Positions 8,264 to 17,669 of a stretch of DNA of 64,000 bases are shown here, one piece after another. The position numbers were made by a program, and so were the translations under genes. This stretch comes from Moorella humiferrea. Its GTDB lineage: Bacteria; Bacillota; DSM-521; Neomoorellales; Neomoorellaceae. Each line of letters opens with the position of its first letter. Within the stretch, counting starts at the first letter, position 1. The stretch is taken from positions 2,454,001 through 2,518,000 of the forward strand of contig NZ_CP136419.1 of NCBI RefSeq assembly GCF_039233145.1, written 5' to 3'. Under the pieces are notes generated by a model. The model did no database searches, was not told the DNA's origin, and saw only the letters and a list, made by a program, of their open reading frames with translations.

Positions 8264-9703
8264 ATGATTACTTTTTGGGCTTCTATAGTTATACTCCTGG
8301 TGGGTTACGCCCTTTACGGCGCCTTTGTGGAAAAGGTCTTCGCCCCCCAGGCCGACCGGACCACCCCGGCGGTACGGTTAAACGACGGCGTTGATTACGT
8401 TCCCATCGATTGGAAACGCGATTTTCTCATCCAACTTTTAAATATCGCCGGCCTGGGCCCCATTTTCGGTGCCATCCAGGGAGCCCTCTGGGGCCCGGTT
8501 GCCTTTATCTGGATCGTGTTAGGCGGCATCTTTGCCGGGGCCGTTCACGATTACCTCGTCGGCATGCTTTCCGTGCGCCATGACGGCGCCAATTTACCGG
8601 CCATGGTCGGCAGCTATCTCGGCCCAAAAATGAAGCAATTCGTAAATATCTTTACCGTCGTCGTCCTTATTTTGGTCGGTACCGTTTTTATGACCGGGCC
8701 GGCCCAGCTCCTGGCCAATCTGACACCCAAAAGCTTAAATTATTCTTTCTGGCTGGGTGTTATTTTAGCTTATTATTTCCTGGCCACGGTATTGCCTATT
8801 GATAAAATTATCGGCAGGATCTATCCCCTTTTCGGAGCAATCCTCATTATAATGGCCGTAGGTGTTATCGGGGGGATTATGATCGAGGGATATCACATTC
8901 CTGAGCTGACCCTGGTCAACCTCCATCCCCAGGGCGCACCCCTCTGGCCCCTCCTCTTTATCACCATCGCCTGCGGCGCCATTAGCGGCTTCCACGCCAC
9001 CCAGTCCCCCCTCATCGCCCGCTGTTTAGAAAATGAACGCTACGGACGCCGGGTCTTTTATGGAGCCATGATCGCCGAATCGATAATCGCCCTTATCTGG
9101 GCCGCAGCAGCCATGGCCTTTTTCGGCAGTACCGGCGGCCTGGCCGACGGACTTAAAAACCTGGGCGGACCGGCCGGCGTAGTCAACAAGGCCTCCTTTA
9201 CCCTTCTAGGGACCGTCGGCGGCGTTCTGGCCATCCTGGGTGTCGTCGTCTTACCCGTCACTTCCGGCGATACCGCCTTCCGGGCGGCGCGTCTCACCAT
9301 CGCCGAATTTTTAAACTTAAAACAAGGTCCCGTCATAAATCGCTATAAAATCGCCGTACCCATTTTCGCCGTAGGCTTTATTTTAAGTCAAATCGACTTT
9401 ACCATTGTATGGCGCTACTTTGCCTGGTCCAACCAGACCCTGGCCATGATCGCCCTGTGGACCGCCGCCCTGTATTTGGTGCGCCAGGGCAGATTCCACT
9501 GGATTGCCACCCTGCCGGCAACCTTTATGACAGCCGTCAGCATCACCTATATCCTTCAGGCCCCCGAAGGCCTGCGCTTGAGCACCACCATTTCCTATCC
9601 GGTGGGTCTGGCCGCCGCCTTCCTGGCGCTGGCAGCCTTCTTGTGGCGGGCCTACGGACGGCAAGTCGTTTCGGACGCAGTAAACCCAAAAATTATAAAA
9701 TAA
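8264..9703 (+). CDS. cstA: CstA-family pyruvate/peptide transporter
   Basis: The 479-residue membrane protein has the CstA fold, with about 13-15 hydrophobic segments. Diagnostic stretches include NDGVDYVPIDWKRDFLIQL near the N-terminus, IAGLGPIFGAIQGALWGP, and CGAISGFHATQSPLIARC. It is shorter than E. coli CstA (about 700) and resembles the compact clostridial form. CstA and BtsT import pyruvate or peptides in enteric bacteria. It follows LytS/LytT, matching the BtsSR-BtsT logic, and is closed by a strong hairpin. AGGAGG sits 11 bases before ATG 8264. Confidence 0.9.
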   Translation: MITFWASIVILLVGYALYGAFVEKVFAPQADRTTPAVRLNDGVDYVPIDWKRDFLIQLLNIAGLGPIFGAIQGALWGPVAFIWIVLGGIFAGAVHDYLVGMLSVRHDGANLPAMVGSYLGPKMKQFVNIFTVVVLILVGTVFMTGPAQLLANLTPKSLNYSFWLGVILAYYFLATVLPIDKIIGRIYPLFGAILIIMAVGVIGGIMIEGYHIPELTLVNLHPQGAPLWPLLFITIACGAISGFHATQSPLIARCLENERYGRRVFYGAMIAESIIALIWAAAAMAFFGSTGGLADGLKNLGGPAGVVNKASFTLLGTVGGVLAILGVVVLPVTSGDTAFRAARLTIAEFLNLKQGPVINRYKIAVPIFAVGFILSQIDFTIVWRYFAWSNQTLAMIALWTAALYLVRQGRFHWIATLPATFMTAVSITYILQAPEGLRLSTTISYPVGLAAAFLALAAFLWRAYGRQVVSDAVNPKIIK

Positions 9704-9730
9704 TAATGAAGTAGCCCAAAGAAATCGACA

Positions 9731-9753
9731 GCCCGTGCCCGGCCGGCACGGGC
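9731..9753. terminator. Intrinsic terminator between cstA and cwlD
   Basis: A perfect 9-bp GC stem, GCCCGTGCC / GGCACGGGC, with a five-base loop. A CCCCTTTATTTA tail follows on the plus strand. It sits between the convergent cstA and cwlD stops and may serve both. Confidence 0.75.
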
Positions 9754-9757
9754 CCCT

Positions 9758-10465
9758 TTATTTATGGTTGCTGAGAAGGTAATCGATAATACCGGCGTAT
9801 ACGGCAAAGGCCATCTGGCGCTGATAGCGGGGATCCCTTAAGAGCTTTTCCTCCCGGGGATTGGAAATAAAGCCGACTTCCACAATAACGGCCGGTATCT
9901 TCTGGTTACGCAGAACATAGGCGTCAATGCTTAAAGGCACTCGATCGGTATTGGCCAGACGGCGCCTGATTTCCGCCTGGATGGCCTCGGCAAGTTTCTT
10001 GCCCTCCGGCGATTTGGGATCATAAAACAGCTGGGCCCCGCTTTCCCGGCCGTCGAAGGCGTTGCAGTGAATGGAAACAAACAGGTCCGCCCCGACTCTC
10101 CGGGCCAGCTCAACCCTTTCCACCATATCATCGCCGGAATCCCCTTCGTTGACATTTTCATCCTGGCGGGTGAGGTAGACGCGGGCCCCACCCTGGGTTA
10201 AAAATTCGGCCAAATACCGGCTGATGGCCAGATTTACCTGGTCTTCCCGGGTCCCTCCAGGACCCAATGCACCAGAATCGATCCCGCCGTGACCGGGGTC
10301 GACCACCACTACTTGACCGGCCACCGCCCAGGACAGGGCCTGAACGGCCCGCTCGCTTTTTAATTCCCGGTAGCGGCCTAAAACGGAAACCACGACGGCA
10401 ACCGTCAGTAGAATGAATGCCACCGCTAAAACGCGCCGCCATAAATCAGCTTTGCGCCGTACCAT
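9758..10465 (-). CDS. cwlD: N-acetylmuramoyl-L-alanine amidase CwlD
   Basis: The product is 235 residues from ATG 10465, which has GGGAGGG eight bases upstream; a TTG 13 codons earlier lacks a ribosome site. One N-terminal helix (residues 10-30) anchors it. The Amidase_3 domain follows: VVDPGHGGIDSGA (zinc His), the acidic residue in GGTREDQVNLAI, FVSIHCNAF (second His), and AVIVEVGFISNPREE (catalytic Glu). In spore formers CwlD removes peptides from muramic acid during cortex formation, which implies the organism sporulates. Confidence 0.88.
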   Translation of the reverse strand: MVRRKADLWRRVLAVAFILLTVAVVVSVLGRYRELKSERAVQALSWAVAGQVVVVDPGHGGIDSGALGPGGTREDQVNLAISRYLAEFLTQGGARVYLTRQDENVNEGDSGDDMVERVELARRVGADLFVSIHCNAFDGRESGAQLFYDPKSPEGKKLAEAIQAEIRRRLANTDRVPLSIDAYVLRNQKIPAVIVEVGFISNPREEKLLRDPRYQRQMAFAVYAGIIDYLLSNHK

Positions 10466-10603
10466 TCGCCCGCCCTCCCCCGTAAAAAATATGCCCTCGA
10501 TCAATTCGTTAAGCCAGGGAACTATTTCCTCCTTGATACCCCCAATGTTATACTAAGACTAAAAAAGCCCGACGGCTACTTCTATCTGAAGGGAAGATAA
10601 ATT

Positions 10604-11581
10604 ATGGCCGTAATCATAGTCCAGGACCTGGTTAAACGCTTTAATGACATTCCCGCCGTCGATGGAGTGACTTTTGACGTTGAAGAAGGCGAGATTTTTG
10701 GCTTTCTGGGGCCGAATGGCGCCGGAAAATCGACGACCATCAAAATCCTCTGCACCCTTTTAAAGCCTACCTCCGGACGAGTCGTACTGGCCGGTCTGGA
10801 CATCGCCCGTCAGCCCGACGCCGTCCGGCGCGCCATCGGCCTGGTTTTTCAGGACAATACCCTGGACGACCGCCTGACGGCTGAAGAAAACCTGCTCCTC
10901 CACGGTCTTCTCTATGGTCTTTCCCGTGATGCCATAAAAGAACGCATGGAGGAAGTCCTGGCCATGGTGGATCTTGAGGGCCGCCGCCGGGATATCGTCC
11001 GCACCTTTTCCGGCGGCATGCGGAGGCGACTGGAAATCGCCCGCGGCTTCCTCCATCACCCCCGTGTTCTCTTCCTTGATGAACCGACCGTCGGCCTCGA
11101 CCCCCAGACCCGCAACGCCATCTGGCAGCACATCCACCGTCTGCGTCGTGAGAAAAACATTACCATCTTTATGACCACCCATTATATGGACGAGGCGGAA
11201 AACTGCGACCGCATCGCCATTATCGACCACGGCCGCATCCAGGCCCTGGACACGCCGGAGAATTTAAAACGTCTGGTGGGAGGCGATGTAATAACTATGA
11301 AAACCGCCGACGACGCCCGTCTCCAGAAAGAGATCGCCGCCCGCTACAACGTAAATGTTATAAAAGAGGAAGAAGGCCTGCGCCTTCAGGTGGAAGACGG
11401 GGCCGCCTTTATCCCGCAACTAGCCGCCGACTTCAGGGGACAAATCAGCAGCATCAGTTTACGACGGCCCACCCTGGACGACGTTTTTTTAAGCCTTACG
11501 GGACGCGCTATCCGGGAAGACAGAATATCTGCAACAGAACTTATGCGCTTAAACCGCCGCCACGGACGCCGGCGGCACTAA
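10604..11581 (+). CDS. ABC transporter ATP-binding protein (DrrA-type)
   Basis: This 325-residue ATPase has Walker A GPNGAGKSTT near residue 40, Q-loop VFQDNTLDDRLT, signature FSGGMRRRLEIARG, Walker B VLFLDEPTVGLDP and the H-loop in FMTTHYMDEAE. A C-terminal extension of about 90 residues (LRRPTLDDVFLSLTGR) is typical of the DrrA/CcmA export subfamily. It is followed 12 bases later by its permease. Substrate unknown; likely drug or lipid export. Confidence 0.9.
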   Translation: MAVIIVQDLVKRFNDIPAVDGVTFDVEEGEIFGFLGPNGAGKSTTIKILCTLLKPTSGRVVLAGLDIARQPDAVRRAIGLVFQDNTLDDRLTAEENLLLHGLLYGLSRDAIKERMEEVLAMVDLEGRRRDIVRTFSGGMRRRLEIARGFLHHPRVLFLDEPTVGLDPQTRNAIWQHIHRLRREKNITIFMTTHYMDEAENCDRIAIIDHGRIQALDTPENLKRLVGGDVITMKTADDARLQKEIAARYNVNVIKEEEGLRLQVEDGAAFIPQLAADFRGQISSISLRRPTLDDVFLSLTGRAIREDRISATELMRLNRRHGRRRH

Positions 11582-11593
11582 GGAGGAAAAACC

Positions 11594-12388
11594 ATGGAAG
11601 CCGCACTGCGGGCCATATATACCATCTGGTATCGGGAATTTATCCGCTTTATCCGCGAACGCAGCCGTATAATCGGCATGATCGGCCAGCCCCTCCTTTA
11701 CCTCCTCATCGTCGGTCAGGGCATCTCGGCAGCCATGGGCTTCCGGGGCGTTCCCGCCGGCATCCCCGTTAACTACGTCCAGTTTATGTACCCCGGTATA
11801 TTGGCCATGTCCGTCCTCTTCACCTCCATCTTTTCCGGGGTATCCATCATCTGGGACCGGGAATTTGGCTTTTTAAAAGAAGTACTGGTGGCCCCCGTAC
11901 CCCGCTGGGCCACCGCAATAGGTAAGGCCCTGGGAGGCAGCACGGTGGCCATCATTCAGGCCGTCATTATGCTGCTCCTTGCCCCTTTAATAAACGTCTC
12001 CCTCAGCCCGGTTATAATTCTTCAGGTCCTGGGAATTTTATTTTTAATCTCCCTGGGTCTGACCTTCCTGGGCATTGCCATTGCCAGCCGTATGGCCACC
12101 ATGGAAGGCTTCCAGATGTTTATGAATTTCCTGGTCAATCCCATGTTTTTCTTAAGCGGTGCTATGTTCCCCATGACAAATTTGCCCGGCTGGATGAGTT
12201 TTTTAATGAAAATCGATCCCTTAACCTACGGTGTCGATGCTTTAAGGCGCCTGATTTATGCCGGCACCGACCCCCGGGTTCTGGAGTACCTGGTCCACTA
12301 TAGTTTAAGGTTTGATCTGGCCGTAGTAACGGCTTTAACCATTTTCTTGGGTTTTCTGGGCTCCATATCCTTTAGCCGCCAGGAATAA
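11594..12388 (+). CDS. ABC-2 type transporter permease (DrrB-type)
   Basis: A 264-residue protein with six predicted membrane helices and the ABC2_membrane motif region (EVLVAPVPRWATAIGKALGGSTVA). The stretch NPMFFLSGAMFPMTNLPGWM is typical of DrrB-like permeases. AAGGAGGAAAAACC precedes ATG 11594. It pairs with the ATPase just upstream to form a simple two-gene exporter, closed by a terminator at 12393. Confidence 0.9.
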   Translation: MEAALRAIYTIWYREFIRFIRERSRIIGMIGQPLLYLLIVGQGISAAMGFRGVPAGIPVNYVQFMYPGILAMSVLFTSIFSGVSIIWDREFGFLKEVLVAPVPRWATAIGKALGGSTVAIIQAVIMLLLAPLINVSLSPVIILQVLGILFLISLGLTFLGIAIASRMATMEGFQMFMNFLVNPMFFLSGAMFPMTNLPGWMSFLMKIDPLTYGVDALRRLIYAGTDPRVLEYLVHYSLRFDLAVVTALTIFLGFLGSISFSRQE

Positions 12389-12392
12389 AAAA

Positions 12393-12415
12393 GCGTCCGG
12401 AGGTTTTCCGGACGC
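12393..12415. terminator. Intrinsic terminator after the ABC exporter
   Basis: A perfect 9-bp stem, GCGTCCGGA / TCCGGACGC, with a five-base loop. It is flanked by A-rich sequence on the left and CTATTTA on the right, so it can act for both the exporter and the convergent SSS gene. Confidence 0.8.
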
Positions 12416-12442
12416 CTATTTACTAACACGAATCCTTTATGC

Positions 12443-14086
12443 TTATTTGCCCGCAGGTCCCGCCTGGGGAGTGGCTTCTCCTAATACTACGCTTTCCTCT
12501 TTTTCTTTCGTAAAGGCAATCACCGTACAGAAGGCACAGATGAAGATTAGGAATAGAACCATACCGAAGACGCCCTTAGTATAAAGCCAGGTAAACTCCT
12601 TTACGGCCAGGAACGCCAGCAGCACACCTGCAACTACGGCCCCCAGACCCACATTTTTGGCCGTGCCTTTTTCCGGCAGCGCCCAGCGGTAGGTGCCAGC
12701 CCGCTCAATCAAAGTCACCAGGGTTAAAGCGGAAACGTTAAAGATCATTCCGATCCATACCGGGTGAATGTTAAGGTAAAACTTCGTCGGATGCCAGCCG
12801 CCCAGATGATACCAAGTTATCCCGGAAACAAAACCGGCAATAAGGGCGGAGACTGCCGCCCGGCGGGTGGCCAGGGGCCAGAAGAGCACGCCGATAATGG
12901 GGGCAAAGGTGGCTCCGTTCCGGCAGGTCCAAGCCAGGACGTTCCACCATGCGGCCTGTTCCGTACGCAGGAAACCGAAGATAATCATCAAAACGGTCAA
13001 TATAACCAGGGCCCACTTGGTGTAGAGGACCATCTGCTTATCGCTTATATTGGGATTTAAAGAGGAGGCCACATCCCTTCCCAGGCTGGTGGCGCCGGAG
13101 AACTGGCAGGGAGCCCCCCAACCCAGGGCGCAGGCCCAGATACCCATGAAGAAAATACCCACCAGCGGCGCCGGTAAAACCTGAGCCAGGTATTTGGGTA
13201 CGGCCACCAGACCGCGGCCGACTCCGGGAGCCACCACGGCCGCCGCCATACCGAAGAGGACCCCCAGGACGATAAACACGATATTAAACCAAGCCGCCCA
13301 CAGGAGACCCTTCTGCCCTTCTTCCGGGGTGCGGCAGGAAAGGGCCATTTGGAAGGCCGCCTGGGCCAGGAAGACGTTGACCAGGAAGGTGCCGAACCAT
13401 GCCAGTATCGTCTGCAGGCCGACGGTGGTCAGGCCGAACATGGCCGGTTTGTCTGCCGCCAGCTGGGCCAGGCCGGCAAAGCCCGGTTTAATAAAGAAGG
13501 CGATAAGTCCGATGATGAACATCAAGGTAAAGGCTACGGTGTTGGCCGTCTGGGTAAAGACCACCGACCACATGCCTCCAGCCTGAAGATAGATAAGGAG
13601 GAGAATGGCGCTGAAAATTACCCAGGTAGACAGGGACATGCCGGTAAAGGCGCTCATGGCGGCGGCAAAGGCCAGGGCATTGGCCGTAGCGTACATGGGG
13701 AAGGTAAAGGCCGTAACCGCGCCGGCGATGGCTTTGGCCGTTCGCCCATAACGGTCGCCTATCAAACCCGAAACGGTCACCACCAGGCGCTTGCGGAAGG
13801 GGACGACAAAAAATAGGGCGATAATTATCACATGGATTAATTCGGCCACGCCATACCAGCCCGCCGAGATCCCCGTCGTATATGCGAGCTCAAGGATGGC
13901 AATATATGAAGACCCGGAAAAAAGACCGGTGATACAGACGGCCACCATCCAGGGTTTGAATTTACGGCCGCCCACCCAAAAATCTTCGCCACGGGCGGCC
14001 CGGCTCCGGGCCACGTTGCCGGCAATAATAAGAACCAGGGTGTAGATGACCGCCATAAACAGTATCCAAAAGGCATAAGCGTTCAT
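12443..14086 (-). CDS. Sodium:solute symporter (SSS family)
   Basis: The 547-residue protein has about 13-14 hydrophobic helices and the SSS hallmarks: EDFWVGGRKFKPWMVAVC at the end of the first helix region, FSGSSYIA, and WGAPCQFSGATSLGRDV with a late motif near residues 320-340. The solute is not evident. It follows the OsmC gene by 36 bases, and the two appear to form one sigma-54-dependent unit with the promoter at 14635. The neighbouring activator, with CBS and PAS domains, suggests induction by an energy or metabolite signal. Confidence 0.85.
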   Translation of the reverse strand: MNAYAFWILFMAVIYTLVLIIAGNVARSRAARGEDFWVGGRKFKPWMVAVCITGLFSGSSYIAILELAYTTGISAGWYGVAELIHVIIIALFFVVPFRKRLVVTVSGLIGDRYGRTAKAIAGAVTAFTFPMYATANALAFAAAMSAFTGMSLSTWVIFSAILLLIYLQAGGMWSVVFTQTANTVAFTLMFIIGLIAFFIKPGFAGLAQLAADKPAMFGLTTVGLQTILAWFGTFLVNVFLAQAAFQMALSCRTPEEGQKGLLWAAWFNIVFIVLGVLFGMAAAVVAPGVGRGLVAVPKYLAQVLPAPLVGIFFMGIWACALGWGAPCQFSGATSLGRDVASSLNPNISDKQMVLYTKWALVILTVLMIIFGFLRTEQAAWWNVLAWTCRNGATFAPIIGVLFWPLATRRAAVSALIAGFVSGITWYHLGGWHPTKFYLNIHPVWIGMIFNVSALTLVTLIERAGTYRWALPEKGTAKNVGLGAVVAGVLLAFLAVKEFTWLYTKGVFGMVLFLIFICAFCTVIAFTKEKEESVVLGEATPQAGPAGK

Positions 14087-14122
14087 GCCCAGTTCCCTCC
14101 TGCTGCTTTATTATTGTTTTCT

Positions 14123-14581
14123 TTAACTTGCGCTGGCTTCTTTCAAATAAGGATAGGGATACTCTTCCCCGTTAATTTTGAAAGCGTACTCAATAGTTCC
14201 GGCCGTTTTCATCATATTGGCCGCCGAACAATAGACCTCGTCGGCCAGTTTAATGGCGTGGGCTACTTTTTCCGGGGGAATATTATTGCCTACAAATTCA
14301 TAAACAACCCGCATACGGGTGAAAATCTTGGGATGGTCTTCCGCCCTTTCACCTTCTACCGTAATCGTCAGTTGGTCAAAGGCAATACGCATCTTCTGCA
14401 AAATGTGAGTCACCTCAATGCCCGTACACCCTCCCAGGGCAATAAGCATCAGGTCCATGGGGCGGGTGCCTTTGTTTTCTCCGCCGTAAACAGGACTGGC
14501 GTCCATGGCCACCTGGTGGCCGGCACCGTCGTCACCAACAAACTGCATTTTGCCTATCCAGTTAACTGTTACTTTTCCCAT
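14123..14581 (-). CDS. OsmC/YhfA-family protein
   Basis: From ATG 14581 the product is 152 residues; GGAGGAGA lies just upstream. Both reactive cysteines of the OsmC fold are present: GGCTGIEVTHILQKM near residue 59 and VYCSAANMM near 123. The family reduces organic hydroperoxides or acts on acyl thiols; the YhfA-like branch is poorly understood. It is the first gene after the sigma-54 promoter, 54 bases from the -12 element, and is followed by the SSS transporter. A redox or thiol-linked role tied to a transported substrate is inference. Confidence 0.85.
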   Translation of the reverse strand: MGKVTVNWIGKMQFVGDDGAGHQVAMDASPVYGGENKGTRPMDLMLIALGGCTGIEVTHILQKMRIAFDQLTITVEGERAEDHPKIFTRMRVVYEFVGNNIPPEKVAHAIKLADEVYCSAANMMKTAGTIEYAFKINGEEYPYPYLKEASAS

Positions 14582-14634
14582 AAAGGTCTCCTCCCAACAG
14601 TTATTCTTGTAATCGCAAGCACATACTTCGTTTT

Positions 14635-14649
14635 GCAAAAAACATGCCA
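14635..14649 (-). promoter_or_regulatory. Sigma-54 promoter (-24/-12) of osmC-SSS
   Basis: On the minus strand the sequence is TGGCATGTTTTTTGC: GG and GC exactly ten bases apart, as sigma-54 requires, matching TGGCAY-N5-TTGC. Two further promoters in this window share the pattern TGGCAT-N4-TTTGC. It sits 54 bases before the osmC ATG and just after the terminator of the activator gene. Confidence 0.85.
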
Positions 14650-14654
14650 GGATA

Positions 14655-14690
14655 CAAAAATCCCCGCTTCTTCTTTAAAATCGCGGGGAT
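14655..14690 (-). terminator. Terminator of the sigma-54 activator gene
   Basis: On the minus strand ATCCCCGC pairs with GCGGGGAT (14683-14690 and 14660-14667) across a 15-base loop and is followed by TTTTTG. It separates the activator transcript from the osmC promoter. Confidence 0.65.
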
Positions 14691-14715
14691 AAACTGAAGT
14701 TAATTTTCTTTTTTT

Positions 14716-14817
14716 GGTCTATCCATGTACCACAATTATTCCGTTTCCCTATTATTCGACAGGTTTTTTGGGCTTTAGCCGGTTCATTTTCAGACCATAT
14801 CGGTTCATTTTTGCACC
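14716..14817. promoter_or_regulatory. Candidate enhancer array for the CBS-PAS sigma-54 activator
   Basis: Three imperfect inverted repeats of form GGTYNA-N4-TGNACC lie here: GGTCTATCCATGTACC (14716-14731), GGTTCATTTTCAGACC (14781-14796) and GGTTCATTTTTGCACC (14802-14817). The last two are 21 bp apart, two helical turns. They are about 70-180 bp upstream of the sigma-54 promoter at 14635, the usual enhancer distance. A fourth copy precedes the activator gene itself at 16966. The rightmost copy overlaps the activator's stop codon. Confidence 0.55.
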
Positions 14818-16895
14818 AGAAGGCCGTAAGCCTGGGCTTTACGCAAAAGTGTTGAATGGGAAATGCCCAGAGCCCGGGCGGCCCGGCGCAAGGTGCCGTG
14901 CTCTTGAACGGCCAAGTTGATGAGCTCCCGTTCCAGCATTTCCCTCGCCTGCTGCAGGGGCAAAATCTCTTTTATCTGCAGACCCTTCTCAATACCGTCG
15001 TTTCCTTCCCGGCAATCTATCGGCAAATGTTCGGGGAGAATTGCGTCCCCTTCACCCATGATCACCACCCGCTCCATGACGTTCTGAAGCTCCCGCACAT
15101 TGCCAGGCCACGTGTAAGCTTCAAGAACCCGGCAGGCTTTAAAGGACAATTGTTTTGTCGTGCCATACTTTTGGTTAAACCTTTCTAGAAAATACTTCGC
15201 CAGAGGCAAAATGTCTTCCCGCCGTTCCCGCAAAGGAGGAATCCTTATGGGTACCACGTTTAAACGATAATACAAATCTTCACGGAAGGTCTTTTCCTTG
15301 ACCATAGCGGCCAGATCCTTATTAGTCGCGGCAATAACCCGAACGTTTAGCTTCACGGCCTGTCGCCCGCCCAGGCGGTAAATCACCTGCTCCTGGAGAA
15401 AACGCAGCAACTTTACCTGCAGGCCCAGGGGTAAATCCCCTATCTCGTCCAAGAAAATCGTACCATTATTAGCCACCTCCAGGAGGCCTAATTTCCCCTC
15501 GCGGTTGGCCCCGGTAAAGGCGCCCTTCTCATAACCAAATAGCTCGGATTCCAGCAGGTTTTCCGGTATGGCGCCGCAGTTTATCTCGATAAAAGGCCCT
15601 TTGCTACGGTGGCTGTGTTGGTGTATAAACCTGGCAAGGACTTCTTTGCCGACGCCGGATTCACCGGTTATAAGGACGGTAGAATCCACGGCCGCCACCC
15701 TTAAGGCCTGTTCCAGCACCTTTTGCATGTTCGGACTCTCGCATACTAACCCGGAAGCAGCCAGGTTCTGCGCCCTTAAAGCCCGGATTTCCGCCGCGGC
15801 CCGCTGGGCCTCTTCCTTTAGATGGCGCAGTTCCGTCATGTCGCGAACGGTGATGACAACCTGGGAAACGCCCCCCTCCTCATTGAAGACGGGACTGCCG
15901 GTGAGAATGGCCTCCCTGCCGGCAGGCGTTTGATACATGACCGTTACGGCTTTACCTCCGCTATGAACAAGCTTCCAAAGCTGGTACAACTGCCCTTCAG
16001 CCCGGTCGGCTTCCCCACGCAGCTTTTCCCCGACTACAAGGGCCCCTTCCTCCGGCCCCATTATGCGTCCGTACGCTTCATTTACCCCTAAAACCAGTCC
16101 CTGCCCATCGACAATAACCATGCCGTCATAGCAGGCTTCGATGACGCTCTTAAGCTGCCGGTTCAACGATTTGACCGCCTTTAATTCGCTGGAGACGGCC
16201 TCCAGTTCGGAAATGTCCTGGAGAACCAGCACCATCCCCTGTTCCCTACCGTCCCTGGTAATCGGGCTGCGCCTGATGGCCAGGGTTTTGGGGCCCACAC
16301 GCGCCTTATGAAACCGGTCGCCTACGGTTTGGTTAAGAAAGCGGTTCAAACCGGAAGCAGCCAGGACGGTTTCCGCCGGTCGCTTTAGTACCGCTCCCGC
16401 CGGCAGATCCAGCAAGCGGGCCGCCGCAGGGTTGATGTGGCATATCTTCCCCTCCCGGTCGACGGCAATGATGCCGTTCGGCACGGCCTCTAGTACTGCC
16501 GCCAGTTCCCTTTCCGTCTTTTCCAAAGCCCGGTGTACCTTATTAATAAGACCAATCCGGGTGAGGACGCCGCTTAGACGCCGTTCCTTGTTTAAAACAA
16601 TCAGGCGGTCGATAGGTAGATTGGCCACCTGTTCAAAACCCGTTTCTTCATCAATGCAGACGAGTTTGCGCTCCATAACCTCTTCAATGGGCGTAGACAT
16701 GGTGGCCCCTTCCTGCAGGGCTTCCAGGAGGCGGAAAACGGTAATTATCCCCACCACTTCGCCATCGGCGTCCAGCACCGGAGCGCAGTTAACTTCCTGA
16801 CGCCGGTAGAGGTCTACGGCCTCCGATAAAGTCTGCCAGTAATACAACGTTTCCGGATTGTCGAGCATGACCTGTTTGACCTGCATCGAAGGCAC
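14805..16895 (-). CDS. Sigma-54-dependent activator with CBS pair and two PAS domains
   Basis: The 696-residue protein has a CBS pair at about 1-120, PAS domains at about 130-230 and 245-355, and an AAA+ core at about 375-615 with GESGVGKE (Walker A), the sigma-54 contact loop GAFTGA and [10 protein letters not shown] (Walker B). A Fis-type helix-turn-helix closes it ([20 protein letters not shown]). CBS pairs commonly bind adenosine nucleotides and PAS domains bind small ligands or cofactors, so it may integrate energy state and a metabolite. The gene flanks the sigma-54 promoter of osmC-SSS, its likely target, and carries a similar inverted repeat upstream. Confidence 0.92.
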   Translation of the reverse strand: MPSMQVKQVMLDNPETLYYWQTLSEAVDLYRRQEVNCAPVLDADGEVVGIITVFRLLEALQEGATMSTPIEEVMERKLVCIDEETGFEQVANLPIDRLIVLNKERRLSGVLTRIGLINKVHRALEKTERELAAVLEAVPNGIIAVDREGKICHINPAAARLLDLPAGAVLKRPAETVLAASGLNRFLNQTVGDRFHKARVGPKTLAIRRSPITRDGREQGMVLVLQDISELEAVSSELKAVKSLNRQLKSVIEACYDGMVIVDGQGLVLGVNEAYGRIMGPEEGALVVGEKLRGEADRAEGQLYQLWKLVHSGGKAVTVMYQTPAGREAILTGSPVFNEEGGVSQVVITVRDMTELRHLKEEAQRAAAEIRALRAQNLAASGLVCESPNMQKVLEQALRVAAVDSTVLITGESGVGKEVLARFIHQHSHRSKGPFIEINCGAIPENLLESELFGYEKGAFTGANREGKLGLLEVANNGTIFLDEIGDLPLGLQVKLLRFLQEQVIYRLGGRQAVKLNVRVIAATNKDLAAMVKEKTFREDLYYRLNVVPIRIPPLRERREDILPLAKYFLERFNQKYGTTKQLSFKACRVLEAYTWPGNVRELQNVMERVVIMGEGDAILPEHLPIDCREGNDGIEKGLQIKEILPLQQAREMLERELINLAVQEHGTLRRAARALGISHSTLLRKAQAYGLLVQK

Positions 16896-16965
16896 CTGCC
16901 CTTAAAAAAATAGGAATAGCCCGGGTACTACTGTACCCCTTGAGGCTACCCCTATTATAGCAGGT

Positions 16966-16981
16966 GGTTCAGAAATGGACC
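16966..16981. promoter_or_regulatory. Candidate autoregulatory site of the sigma-54 activator
   Basis: GGTTCAGAAATGGACC is a near-perfect inverted repeat (five of six bases per arm) and matches the sites at 14781 and 14802. It lies about 70 bases before the activator start, beside a TATAAT (minus strand, near 16953), so binding here could control the activator's own expression. Confidence 0.45.
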
Positions 16982-17018
16982 ATAACCAAACCGGCCACTT
17001 CCCACTCCAGGAACACTG

Positions 17019-17669
17019 TTATATAGTCCAGGCGCACAGTACCACCCGGGCCGGCGCGGCTTCTGCCCCTTTAAGGAGAAGCGGTAGAGCAACCATTTGA
17101 TAAACGCCCGCAGGTATGTCTTTTAAACGCAGTCCCTCTATAATTATAACTCCATTTTCCAACAAAATGCGGTGGGCGGGATGACCCGGCTGATCGCGTT
17201 CTATCCCCAGGGCATCAAGCCCGACGCCGCGCACCCCTTTTTTCACAAGATAGACGGCGGCCCCAGCGTCCAGGTACACAAAACTGGATTCATTGCCGGT
17301 TTCCCAGGAGTTTTTGGTTTTAAAAAGAATAAAGTCGCCCGGACGGATATCTTGACCCTCCAAAGCCGCTGCCGATATTCGCTCCTTAGCCGCCGTCAAA
17401 TCCAGCACCCGGCAGGATCCGATTAAAAGGGACAAATCTAACCCATCGATGGTCATACCCCCGGCGAATACATGGGCAGGAGCGTCGATATGGGTGCCGG
17501 TATGGCTGTCAAGAAGCCACCTGGTTTCCCTAACGCCCTCTTCGTAGTTGCGGGTTACTTCTACCTGCGGCTGTTTTTCCGCCCTATTTTTATATACGGG
17601 CATGCCGTAATATACGGGCATGGATATATCGTAGATGGGCACGTCTTCATCCTTCCTATTGCATCTCAT
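17019..17669 (-). CDS. Cyclase-family (kynurenine formamidase-like) hydrolase
   Basis: About 216 residues. The metal motif HTGTHIDAPAH, typical of the cyclase/KynB family, lies near residue 57, and the later LGIERDQPGHPAHRILLENG and IIEGLRLKDIPAG are also family stretches. Family members hydrolyse formyl-kynurenine, arylformamides or isatin, or close polyketide rings; no kynurenine genes are nearby, so the substrate is open. Its start overlaps the end of zwf, implying coupled translation. An in-frame ATG eight codons earlier (17693) is possible. Confidence 0.8.
   Translation of the reverse strand: MRCNRKDEDVPIYDISMPVYYGMPVYKNRAEKQPQVEVTRNYEEGVRETRWLLDSHTGTHIDAPAHVFAGGMTIDGLDLSLLIGSCRVLDLTAAKERISAAALEGQDIRPGDFILFKTKNSWETGNESSFVYLDAGAAVYLVKKGVRGVGLDALGIERDQPGHPAHRILLENGVIIIEGLRLKDIPAGVYQMVALPLLLKGAEAAPARVVLCAWTI

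Noticed and set aside
16925-16945. GGGTAC / GTACCC stem before the CBS-PAS activator as a terminator of the cyclase gene
   Set aside because: The stem is only six pairs and the T-run begins more than ten bases later, so termination is doubtful.
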